This document shows, piece after piece, positions 16,024-23,916 of a stretch of 64,000 nt of DNA; the stretch's first letter is position 1; each line of letters opens with the position of its first letter. Position numbers and translations under genes: made by a program. The DNA comes from Polaribacter septentrionalilitoris (lineage in GTDB: Bacteria; Bacteroidota; Bacteroidia; Flavobacteriales; Flavobacteriaceae): positions 45,575-109,574 of the forward strand of contig NZ_VRMJ01000032.1 in assembly GCF_009832745.1 (NCBI RefSeq), in the 5' to 3' direction. Below the pieces are notes generated by a model. That model was given only the letters and a program-made list of their open reading frames with translations, did not search any database and was not told the DNA's origin.

Positions 16024-16712
16024 AACCTATCATTAAAGTAATTATACCTGCTTATAACGAGCAAGATTCTATTGGAAATGTTGTAAATGATATTCCTAAA
16101 ATTGTTGATGAAGTTATTGTAGTCAGTAACAATTCTACAGATCAAACAGAAACCAATGCCAAAAAAGCGGGTGCAACAGTTTTAACCGAAGAAAGAAAAG
16201 GGTATGGTTACGCGTGTTTAAAAGGGATGGATTATATCGCTCAGCAAGAAAAGAAACCAAACATCATTGTTTTTTTAGATGGAGATTATTCTGATTATCC
16301 TGAACAACTTACAGAATTGGTACATCCTATTCTAAATAACAATATCGACTTTGTGGTTGGCGCACGTGTAAAAAAGTTAAGAGAGTCAGGAGCAATGACC
16401 CCACAACAAGTGTTTGGAAACTGGCTAGCCACCTTTTTAATGAAATTGTTTTTTGGTGCAAAATTTACAGATTTAGGTCCTTTTAGAGCCATTAAATACA
16501 ATAAACTTTTGGCTTTACAAATGCAAGATAAAACCTATGGTTGGACTGTAGAAATGCAATTAAAGGCCTTAAAACAAAAACTAACCTACACAGAAATACC
16601 AATGAAATATAGAAATAGAATTGGAGTTTCAAAAGTTTCAGGAACCGTAAAAGGAACTATATTTGCAGGGATTAAGATTTTAGGTTGGATTTTTAAATAT
16701 AGTTTTAAGTAG
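16020..16712 (+). CDS. GT2 glycosyltransferase of the dolichyl-phosphate mannose synthase type
   Basis: A GT-A fold enzyme of 230 aa: IIPAYNEQDSI at the N-terminus, then LDGDYSD (about 90-96) as the DxD-like metal site and PFRAIKY with YGWTVEMQL further on, the pattern of polyprenyl-phosphate hexose synthases. It has no transmembrane domain beyond a weak C-terminal helix. It would make polyprenyl-phosphate mannose or glucose on the cytoplasmic side, the donor type used by the GT-C gene two places downstream. It overlaps its neighbours by 4 bp and 1 bp. Confidence 0.85.
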   Translation: MKPIIKVIIPAYNEQDSIGNVVNDIPKIVDEVIVVSNNSTDQTETNAKKAGATVLTEERKGYGYACLKGMDYIAQQEKKPNIIVFLDGDYSDYPEQLTELVHPILNNNIDFVVGARVKKLRESGAMTPQQVFGNWLATFLMKLFFGAKFTDLGPFRAIKYNKLLALQMQDKTYGWTVEMQLKALKQKLTYTEIPMKYRNRIGVSKVSGTVKGTIFAGIKILGWIFKYSFK

Positions 16713-18202
16713 TGGTTTTAGAATACATCATCATTGTTATTTACTCAATTTCGCTGATACTTATTTTTATGTATGCATTGGCACAATTGAACCTACTTAT
16801 AAACTACTTAAAAGCTAGAAAAAAAGAAGACAACTCAGAAAAGTTCGATTTTTCTAATCTTGATGAAATTCCGTTTGTCACCATACAATTGCCTGTATAT
16901 AATGAGCTGTATGTAATGAAGCGCTTATTAAAAAACATTGCAAAATTAGACTATCCAAAAGACAAATTAGAAATTCAGGTTTTGGATGATTCTACTGATG
17001 AGTCTATTGAGACAACTGCAAAACACATCCAAAAAATTCAAGAAAAAGGTATTGACATTCAACACATTAGAAGAACCAACAGAAAAGGTTTTAAAGCTGG
17101 TGCATTAAAAGAAGGTTTAGAAATTGCAAAAGGAGAATTTATTGCCATTTTTGATGCTGATTTTTTACCGAAATCAGATTGGTTACATAAAACTGTTCCT
17201 TATTTTAAGGATAAAAATATTGGGGTTGTCCAAACACGATGGGGACACATCAACAGAAACTATTCTACTTTAACAAAAATTCAGGCATTTGCGTTAGATG
17301 CTCATTTTACACTAGAACAAGTAGGTAGAAATAGCAAAGGACACTTTATCAACTTTAACGGAACAGCAGGGATTTGGCGTAAATCTTGTATTTACGATGC
17401 TGGAAACTGGGAAGGAGACACACTTACAGAAGACTTAGATTTAAGCTACAGAGCGCAATTAAAAAATTGGAAATTCAAATATTTGCCAGATGTAGAAACT
17501 CCTGCAGAATTGCCTGTGGTAATTAGTGCTGCAAGATCACAGCAATTTCGATGGAACAAAGGTGGAGCTGAGAATTTTCAAAAAATGATGAGACGCGTTA
17601 TTCAAAGTAAAAACGTTTCTTTTAAAACTAAAATTCATAGTTTACTGCATTTGCTAAACAGTTCTATGTTTACCTGCATATTCTTAGTTGCCGTTTTAAG
17701 TATTCCTATGTTATACATTAAAAACGAATATGAGCATTTAAAAGTGTATTTTATTGTAATGAGTTTCTTTGTAATTAGTACACTTATCTTTTTTATATGT
17801 TATTGGTACATGTATAAAAATATTTATGGTGGTGGTTTTGTAAAATTCATGAAATACATTGGTGCATTTTTTACATTTTTCTCTGTAGCAATGGGTTTTT
17901 CTTTACACAATACCATTGCTGTTTTAGAAGGTCATTTTGGTAAAAAAAGTGAGTTTGTAAGAACTCCAAAATTTAATATCAAAACACTTTCTGACGGATG
18001 GAAAAACAACAAGTACATTAAAAAGAAACCTTCTATTCATGTGGTTTTAGAGGGCCTACTAGCTATCTATTTTGCTTTTGGAATGTATAGTGCTTCTATT
18101 GTAGGAAATCAAGGAGGTGATTACGGGTTATTTCCTTTTCATTTGATGCTTTGTATTGGATTTAGCTATGTGTTTTTTAAGTCTATTTTCTCTAAAGCCT
18201 AA
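16712..18202 (+). CDS. Membrane GT2 glycosyltransferase, cellulose synthase/mannan synthase-like
   Basis: A processive-type GT2: an N-terminal membrane helix (about 5-30), catalytic domain with LPVYNE, DDSTDES, FDADF, TEDLD and QQFRWNKGG (the QxxRW motif), then three or four C-terminal helices from about 310. The architecture matches CslA-like or glucomannan/cellulose synthase-type enzymes, but no PilZ domain is seen. Product could be a polysaccharide or a glycolipid. The start is GTG at 16712, sharing one base with the previous stop; no better start is near. It is one of three linked sugar transferases. Confidence 0.85.
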   Translation: MVLEYIIIVIYSISLILIFMYALAQLNLLINYLKARKKEDNSEKFDFSNLDEIPFVTIQLPVYNELYVMKRLLKNIAKLDYPKDKLEIQVLDDSTDESIETTAKHIQKIQEKGIDIQHIRRTNRKGFKAGALKEGLEIAKGEFIAIFDADFLPKSDWLHKTVPYFKDKNIGVVQTRWGHINRNYSTLTKIQAFALDAHFTLEQVGRNSKGHFINFNGTAGIWRKSCIYDAGNWEGDTLTEDLDLSYRAQLKNWKFKYLPDVETPAELPVVISAARSQQFRWNKGGAENFQKMMRRVIQSKNVSFKTKIHSLLHLLNSSMFTCIFLVAVLSIPMLYIKNEYEHLKVYFIVMSFFVISTLIFFICYWYMYKNIYGGGFVKFMKYIGAFFTFFSVAMGFSLHNTIAVLEGHFGKKSEFVRTPKFNIKTLSDGWKNNKYIKKKPSIHVVLEGLLAIYFAFGMYSASIVGNQGGDYGLFPFHLMLCIGFSYVFFKSIFSKA

Positions 18203-19560
18203 TGTCTTTTGTAACAAAATATAAAGATGCTTTTCTAATTCTGATTAGTGTTCTACTCTACTTTACTTTTGCATATTTCTTAGAAAGAACAGACTTTAAC
18301 AAACTACTTTTTTTATGGTGTTCTTTATTTGTTTGTTTTTATTTTTTGATAAAAAGCAAAACCATTAACCTTACTACATTAATAGGGTTAACCATTCTAT
18401 TTCGGTTAATTTTCTTGTTTGCTATTCCTAATTTATCGCAAGATTTTTATCGATTTATTTGGGATGGAAGAATGATTTTAGAAGGTATTAATCCGTATTT
18501 ATCGCTCCCTGAAACCTATATCCAACAAGGTTTACATCCTATTGCAGAAACAAACAACCTCTACCATGGAATGGGCGAAATGAATGGAAGTCATTACACC
18601 AATTACCCACCTTTAAATCAATTGTGCTTTTTTATCGCTGCATTATTTGCCAGCAAAAGTATTTTTGGTTCTGTAATAGTCTTAAGAGTCATCATCATTT
18701 TAGCTGATATCGGAATTTTATATTTTGGTAAAAAGCTTTTAGAAAAACTACAGCTGCCTGTAAGAAACATTTTTTGGTATGTTTTAAATCCGTTTGTTAT
18801 TATAGAACTTACTGGGAATTTACATTTTGAATCTGTCATGTTATTTTTCTTGGTTTGGAGTTTGTATTTGTTATTTCAAAAAAAATGGATTTGGGCTGCG
18901 GTGATTTTTGCTTTTTCTATTTCAGTAAAATTGATTCCGTTATTATTTTTGCCATTATTCTACCAATGGTTTGTTAAAAAAGAGCAAAAATGGATTCTTG
19001 GTTTTAAAAAATTAATTGGTTTTTATACCATTGTTTTTTTAACAACTATTTTGTTATTCTTACCGTTTTATTCATCAGAACTCATTGAAAACTACTCCAA
19101 TTCTGTGGGGCTATGGTTTCGGAATTTTGAATTTAATGCCAGTTTTTATTATGTGTTTAGAGAAATAGGTTACTGGTTTAGAGGGTATAATGAAATTGCC
19201 ATTATTGGTAAAATCACTCCTGTTTTAACCATATTGTTTTTGCTTTTTATTACGTTCTTCAGAAAAAATAAAAGTATGAACCAACTCATAACTGCACTTT
19301 TATTTGGCTTGTGTTTTTATTATTTTACGGCAACTACTGTGCATCCTTGGTATTTAGCAACCCCATTAATTTTAGCTGTTTTCACCAAATATCGTTTTCC
19401 TGTAATTTGGACTCTGGTCATTATTCTTAGTTATCAGGCTTATTCAAATTTACCTTGGAAAGAAAATTTATATGTTGTCTTTGTAGAATATTTAATCCTT
19501 TATAGTTTAATGGGTTATGAAATTTTAAAACATCGGAAATATTATAAAATTGTAAAATAA
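18202..19560 (+). CDS. GT-C polytopic glycosyltransferase (polyprenol-phosphate mannose type)
   Basis: A membrane protein with about 11 helices. The extracytoplasmic loop after helix 3 contains QDFYRFIWDGRM, fitting the GT-C acidic motif, and INPYL; a later TTVHPWYL resembles the conserved segment of mannosyltransferases of the GT87/PIG-M-like group. It would use the lipid-linked sugar made by the DPM-type gene at 16020. The ATG overlaps the previous stop by one base. It ends the plus-strand run. Acceptor is unknown. Confidence 0.75.
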   Translation: MSFVTKYKDAFLILISVLLYFTFAYFLERTDFNKLLFLWCSLFVCFYFLIKSKTINLTTLIGLTILFRLIFLFAIPNLSQDFYRFIWDGRMILEGINPYLSLPETYIQQGLHPIAETNNLYHGMGEMNGSHYTNYPPLNQLCFFIAALFASKSIFGSVIVLRVIIILADIGILYFGKKLLEKLQLPVRNIFWYVLNPFVIIELTGNLHFESVMLFFLVWSLYLLFQKKWIWAAVIFAFSISVKLIPLLFLPLFYQWFVKKEQKWILGFKKLIGFYTIVFLTTILLFLPFYSSELIENYSNSVGLWFRNFEFNASFYYVFREIGYWFRGYNEIAIIGKITPVLTILFLLFITFFRKNKSMNQLITALLFGLCFYYFTATTVHPWYLATPLILAVFTKYRFPVIWTLVIILSYQAYSNLPWKENLYVVFVEYLILYSLMGYEILKHRKYYKIVK

Positions 19561-19622
19561 TTAGTTTTTAACTTTCTTTTCAGAGAATTTTGTATTTTAG
19601 GGCTTAATTTTTTAATGAAATT

Positions 19623-20651
19623 ATGAAAAGACTTACCATTAAAGACATTGCTAAAGAATTCAATGTTTCTATTTCTACAGTTTCTAAGGCTCTGAATGAC
19701 AGCTATGAAATTAGTGTAAGCACCAAAGAAAAAATTCAGAAATACGCTAAAGAAAATAACTATAAACCTAACTTTAACGCACTCAGTTTAAAAAATAGAC
19801 AAACAAAGACTATTGGAATTATTATTCCGAATATGTTGAACTATTTTTTTGCTCAAGTATTTAATGGTATAGAAAAAGTAGCTAATGATAGAGGGTACAA
19901 AATTATTTCTTGTATTTCTAACGAATCTTTTAGCAAAGAAGTAGAAACTATAGAGATGCTTTCTAACGGAAGTATAGACGGATTTATTCTTTCTTTAGCA
20001 GAAGAAACTGTCTCTAAAGGAGATTACAAACACTTTCAAAATGTGCTCGATAACGGAACTCCAATTGTGATGTTTGATAGAGTTGCGGATAGTTTAGATT
20101 GTGATAAGGTAGTAACCGATAATTTTGATAGTGCAAGAAGTACAGTTGGCCATTTGGTAAAATTAGGTCATAAAAACATTGCTTTTATATCTACAATACA
20201 TAACTTAGAAATTGGACGAAGACGACAATTAGGGTATTTAAAAGGACTTGAAGATCATAACATAGAGGTTGATAAAAATCTAATCATAAACATAGATGAC
20301 AACTACAAAAACTATGAAAAAATTTTAGAACCTATTTTAAAGAACAATAAAATTGATGGTGTTTTAGCCACAGATGAATCTTCTGCAATTGCGGCTATGA
20401 AAGTTGCCCAAAAACAAGGACACAACATACCTCAAGATTTTTCTGTAATTTCTTTTTCTAATGGTATTTTAGCAAGACACTCAAGTCCAAGAATGACTAC
20501 CGTAAGTCAACATGGAGAAATTATGGGTGAAACTGCAGCAGGAATATTAATTGATAGATTAGAAGACAAATCTACTGAGAAGAAAAAACAAGAAACTATA
20601 GTTGTTAGAACTGATTTGGTTGAAAGAAATTCAACTAAAAAAATCTTATAA
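19623..20651 (+). CDS. LacI-family transcriptional regulator
   Basis: The N-terminal LacI helix-turn-helix is clear: TIKDIAKEFNVSISTVSKALN (about 4-24), then the hinge YKPNFNALSLK. The periplasmic-binding-like effector domain begins TKTIGIIIPN near 60 and carries FDRV and VSFSNG blocks. These regulators answer to sugars or nucleosides in the cytoplasm. It is followed by a HAD phosphatase 13 bp later, which suggests shared transcription; there is no sugar uptake gene in the neighbourhood, so its operon is elsewhere or is this pair. Confidence 0.9.
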   Translation: MKRLTIKDIAKEFNVSISTVSKALNDSYEISVSTKEKIQKYAKENNYKPNFNALSLKNRQTKTIGIIIPNMLNYFFAQVFNGIEKVANDRGYKIISCISNESFSKEVETIEMLSNGSIDGFILSLAEETVSKGDYKHFQNVLDNGTPIVMFDRVADSLDCDKVVTDNFDSARSTVGHLVKLGHKNIAFISTIHNLEIGRRRQLGYLKGLEDHNIEVDKNLIINIDDNYKNYEKILEPILKNNKIDGVLATDESSAIAAMKVAQKQGHNIPQDFSVISFSNGILARHSSPRMTTVSQHGEIMGETAAGILIDRLEDKSTEKKKQETIVVRTDLVERNSTKKIL

Positions 20652-20664
20652 AATCGCATTACTT

Positions 20665-21498
20665 TTGAATCTAGAAAAAGTTAGGTTGGTGGTTTCTGAT
20701 ATGGATGGAACGTTACTCAACACCCAAGGAGAAGTTAGTAGCTTGTTCTTTGAACAATTTCAAATCTTAAAAAAACACAACATTCAGTTTGTAGCTGCCA
20801 GTGGAAGACAATACAATAGTATTGTTGATAAATTGTCTGCGATAAAAGACGAAATTTATGTAATTGCTGAAAACGGCGGACTCATAAAAAAAGGAGATGA
20901 TCTTTTACAAATAAATGCATTAGCTCCAGAAAAAATAAAAAAAGTGATTCCTCTTTTAAGAGACATTAAAGACACTCATATTGTTTTGTGTGGCCAAAAT
21001 AGGGCTTTTATTGAATCTCAAAATCCAGATTTTATCAATCTTTTTCAAGAGTATTACCATAGTTATCAAATTGTAGATGATTTAATTGATATTGTAAATG
21101 ATGAAGATTTTCTAAAAATTGCAGTGTATCATTTCAATTCTTCAGAAAAACACATTTACCCAGCAGTAAAAAGTTTAAAAGATGAAATGCTTATTAAAAT
21201 TTCTGGTAAAAACTGGTTAGACATTTCAGAAAATAAAGCAAACAAAGGCAATGCTTTAAGAGAAGTACAGAAAAAACTAAACATTACTAAAGAAGAAACC
21301 TTAGTTTTTGGTGATTACCATAATGACTTAGAAATGTTACAAGAAGCTAGCTTTAGTTTTGCTATGGGTAATGCACATCAAGATGTAAAAAACATTGCCA
21401 ATTATTCTACAGAAAGTAACAACAATAATGGGGTAGAAAAAGTATTACAAGCATTAATTCTTAAAAGAACTACTTTGTTACCAAACGCTGACCAATAG
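20665..21498 (+). CDS. Cof-type HAD-IIB phosphatase
   Basis: A haloacid dehalogenase superfamily phosphatase of the Cof/YidA kind, about 277 aa. The nucleophile motif VSDMDGTLLN (near residue 10), the AASGRQY motif II, a basic motif III region (KGNALREV) and FGDYHNDLEML (motif IV) are all visible. Substrates are usually sugar phosphates or phosphate-cofactor compounds. I use TTG at 20665, which gives the family's usual short lead (NLEKVRLVVSDMDG) and no overlap with the LacI gene; a longer reading from 20602 would overlap it by 50 bp with unfamiliar residues. The 3' end overlaps the convergent lipoprotein gene by 29 bp. Confidence 0.85.
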   Translation: MNLEKVRLVVSDMDGTLLNTQGEVSSLFFEQFQILKKHNIQFVAASGRQYNSIVDKLSAIKDEIYVIAENGGLIKKGDDLLQINALAPEKIKKVIPLLRDIKDTHIVLCGQNRAFIESQNPDFINLFQEYYHSYQIVDDLIDIVNDEDFLKIAVYHFNSSEKHIYPAVKSLKDEMLIKISGKNWLDISENKANKGNALREVQKKLNITKEETLVFGDYHNDLEMLQEASFSFAMGNAHQDVKNIANYSTESNNNNGVEKVLQALILKRTTLLPNADQ

Positions 21499-22306
21499 CA
21501 ATAGTATTACTTTTTAATCCATTTAACTTTTTTAGGACAGCAACAGTAGTATTAAATTTTCTTGCAATACCGTATAAAGTATCCCCTTTTTTAACCTCAT
21601 AGTAATTAACAATAGGAGTTCTATTCTTATGTTTTTTGGTTTCTTTTTTATGCTTTTTTAATTTAAAATCTCTCTTTTTTACTTTGTCGAATTCTTGTAG
21701 TTTGTAACGCTCTATAATGCCTATTAATTTAGCAGGATATTTTCTATCGGTAGCATAACCCGCTTTTTTTAATCCTTTTGCCCAACGCTTATAATCACTT
21801 GTTCTGTAATTAAACAAAAATGCATAGCGCCTTCTTTGTGTTAAGAATTTTGAATGATCGTTGTAAGACGTTTCTACATACTGATATTTTCTAAAACACT
21901 CTTGGTCTTCGTCGTCATCATGATACACACGTTCTCCTTTCCACTGTGTATGACATTTTATCCCAAAATGATTGTTAGATTTTCGAGCTAAATCTCCTCT
22001 ACCACTTCCAGATTCTAAAATTCCTTGAGCTAGTGTTATACTTGCTGGAATTTTGTACACATGCATTTCTTTAACAGCAAGTGCAGCATAATCTTCGATA
22101 TATTTTAAGGTATATTTATTGAAATTCTTGTTAGATTTCTTCAGTTTTTTAACGTGCTTATCTTCTTTAACAGAAGGCAACTTTACCGGCTTTGGTTCTA
22201 CTAAAACGATTCCAGAGTTTTTCTTATTTTGAACCGTCTTTTTTTTAGCACCACAACTTGCTAAGATGAACAAACTAACGCAATACAACACAATCCTTAA
22301 TCTCAT
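21470..22306 (-). CDS. Lipoprotein with glucosaminidase (GH73) domain and LysM
   Basis: A peptidoglycan hydrolase in the envelope. The lipobox FILASC lipidates Cys18. The GH73 domain runs from about 62 to 200 (ITLAQGILESGSGRGDLA with the Glu that acts in catalysis, then NNHFGIKCH and RYAFLF). A basic linker precedes a LysM domain at about 232-277 (YEVKKGDTLYGIARKFN). This type is close to flagellar FlgJ/Lyt glucosaminidases and is used in cell wall turnover. It shares 4 bp at its start with the stop of the PLP gene, which lies upstream on the same strand, so they may be co-transcribed. Confidence 0.9.
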   Translation of the reverse strand: MRLRIVLYCVSLFILASCGAKKKTVQNKKNSGIVLVEPKPVKLPSVKEDKHVKKLKKSNKNFNKYTLKYIEDYAALAVKEMHVYKIPASITLAQGILESGSGRGDLARKSNNHFGIKCHTQWKGERVYHDDDEDQECFRKYQYVETSYNDHSKFLTQRRRYAFLFNYRTSDYKRWAKGLKKAGYATDRKYPAKLIGIIERYKLQEFDKVKKRDFKLKKHKKETKKHKNRTPIVNYYEVKKGDTLYGIARKFNTTVAVLKKLNGLKSNTIAIGQRLVTK

Positions 22307-23259
22307 AAACTTTTAATAATTTGTTGATTCTTTTTTTGTAATTTTTGATTAAATCCTTGAATTCCTTGTACCCCACCTGTATGAATTGCCAGAATTTTTG
22401 TTCCTTTTTTAAAATGATTTTTTTCGATTAAGTCTAAAAGACCAAATAGCATTTTTCCTGTATAAATTGGATCTAACAAAACAGAATTTTCAGCTGAAAA
22501 ATCATTGATAAACCCAATTAATTCTGAATTATATTTTGCATACCCACCAAAATGATATTCGGTTTGTAAATCCCAATTTTGGTTGCTCACAAATTTAAGA
22601 ATCTCATGCTTTAAAAAATCACCTTTTAAAGCTGGAAAACCCAATACTTCTTGATGTGGTTTCGATGCATTTATCAATCCAGAAATTGTACCTCCAGTTC
22701 CCACTGCAACACAAATATAATCGAATTTACTATCATCTTCTGTTAAAATTTCTTCACAGCCTTTTACAGCTAATTCATTTGTTCCTCCTTCAGGTATCAA
22801 ATAAAAATTGCCATATTTTTCTTTAAGTTGATCTATAAATTCTTTTTTCGTTTTTTCTCTAAATTTTTCTCTTGATATAAATTCGAACTGCATTCCGTTT
22901 TTAGATGCATTTTGTAAAGTACTATTTTGTAAAAGTGTTTTTTCTAAGTCTACACCCAACTCTTCACCTCGAACAATCCCTATAGATTTAAAACCATTTA
23001 TATTGGCTGCAACAGCAGTAGCTACTATGTGATTAGAAAACGCACCTCCAAATGTTAGTAAAACGCTCTTTTTATTACGCTTAGCTTCTAGAATATTATA
23101 TTTTAATTTTCTAAATTTGTTTCCAGAAACAAAAGGATGAATTAAATCTTCTCTTTTAATAAAAAGACTTACTTCTTTTTTCTTTAAAACAGGATGTTGT
23201 ATTTGTTGATTTTCAGTAACAAAATTTTGATTAAAAAAAGAAAGTTCTAGATTTTGCAT
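22303..23259 (-). CDS. PLP-dependent ACC deaminase / D-cysteine desulfhydrase family enzyme
   Basis: A fold-type II pyridoxal-phosphate enzyme, 318 aa. SGNKFRK carries the Schiff-base lysine, FGGAFSNH binds the phosphate region, EGGTNE and GTGGTISGL complete the cofactor site. Known activities of the family are 1-aminocyclopropane-1-carboxylate deaminase and D-cysteine desulfhydrase; the bacteroidete members are more likely the latter, but this is not certain. Start at 23259 was chosen because residues upstream to 23367 are unlike the family and would overlap the divergent transporter gene. Confidence 0.85.
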   Translation of the reverse strand: MQNLELSFFNQNFVTENQQIQHPVLKKKEVSLFIKREDLIHPFVSGNKFRKLKYNILEAKRNKKSVLLTFGGAFSNHIVATAVAANINGFKSIGIVRGEELGVDLEKTLLQNSTLQNASKNGMQFEFISREKFREKTKKEFIDQLKEKYGNFYLIPEGGTNELAVKGCEEILTEDDSKFDYICVAVGTGGTISGLINASKPHQEVLGFPALKGDFLKHEILKFVSNQNWDLQTEYHFGGYAKYNSELIGFINDFSAENSVLLDPIYTGKMLFGLLDLIEKNHFKKGTKILAIHTGGVQGIQGFNQKLQKKNQQIIKSL

Positions 23260-23322
23260 TGATGCAAAAGTACCACTTGACTTTTTAAATAAAAAAATAA
23301 GTTCACATCTAAAACCATTATT

Positions 23323-23868
23323 TTGAAAACACATAGTAAACGTAGTCTTCTTTTCTCTAAACTTCACCTATATCTTGGTGAACTTGTATATGGTGGTATA
23401 GATGGCACCATTACCACTTTTGCTGTAGTTGCTGGTTCTGTTGGTGCTAATTTAGAAAGTAATGTGATTTTAATTTTAGGTTTTGCCAATTTATTGGCAG
23501 ATGGTTTTGCCATGTCTATTGGTGGTTATCTTTCTGCAAGTTCTGAAAGAGCAAAAAAAACCAATCCTACAAAAATGGAAAAACTTCCCGTTTTTATTGG
23601 ATTGTCTACTTATATTTCTTTTTTAATTATGGGGTTTATTCCTTTACTGATTTATGTAATTGATTTGTATAAAAAAATAAATATTGATTTGTTCTTGATT
23701 TCATCAATATTAACTGGAATTGTTTTTATAATTATTGGAGCTTTAAAAGCGATGATTACAAAATCAAATATTATAAAAGGGATTATAGAAACACTAATCT
23801 TAGGAACTTTAGCTGCATTAGTAGCTTATTATGTTGGAGATGTCTTAGAGTCTTTGATTAATGGCTAA
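23323..23868 (+). CDS. VIT1/CCC1-type iron or manganese transporter
   Basis: A 181-aa membrane protein with five helices. The opening ELVYGGIDGTITTFAVVAGSVGA and FANLLADGFAMSIGGYLS belong to the VIT1/CCC1 family of divalent cation transporters (Fe2+ or Mn2+). It is shorter than yeast or plant members and lacks the cytoplasmic metal-binding helix insert. The only start that keeps the N-terminus is TTG at 23323. It stands alone between two minus-strand genes, so it has its own promoter, not identified. Confidence 0.8.
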   Translation: MKTHSKRSLLFSKLHLYLGELVYGGIDGTITTFAVVAGSVGANLESNVILILGFANLLADGFAMSIGGYLSASSERAKKTNPTKMEKLPVFIGLSTYISFLIMGFIPLLIYVIDLYKKINIDLFLISSILTGIVFIIIGALKAMITKSNIIKGIIETLILGTLAALVAYYVGDVLESLING

Positions 23869-23916
23869 TCATAAAACGCTGAAGTAAACTTTAAATAACT
23901 TTTCAGTATTTATACT

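Noticed and set aside
20602..20664. Longer N-terminus for the HAD phosphatase overlapping LacI
   Set aside because: The extra residues are out of character and overlap the LacI gene; TTG at 20665 gives the family's usual start.
23260..23367. Longer N-terminus for the PLP-dependent enzyme
   Set aside because: The extra 36 residues are unlike the family and overlap the divergent transporter gene.
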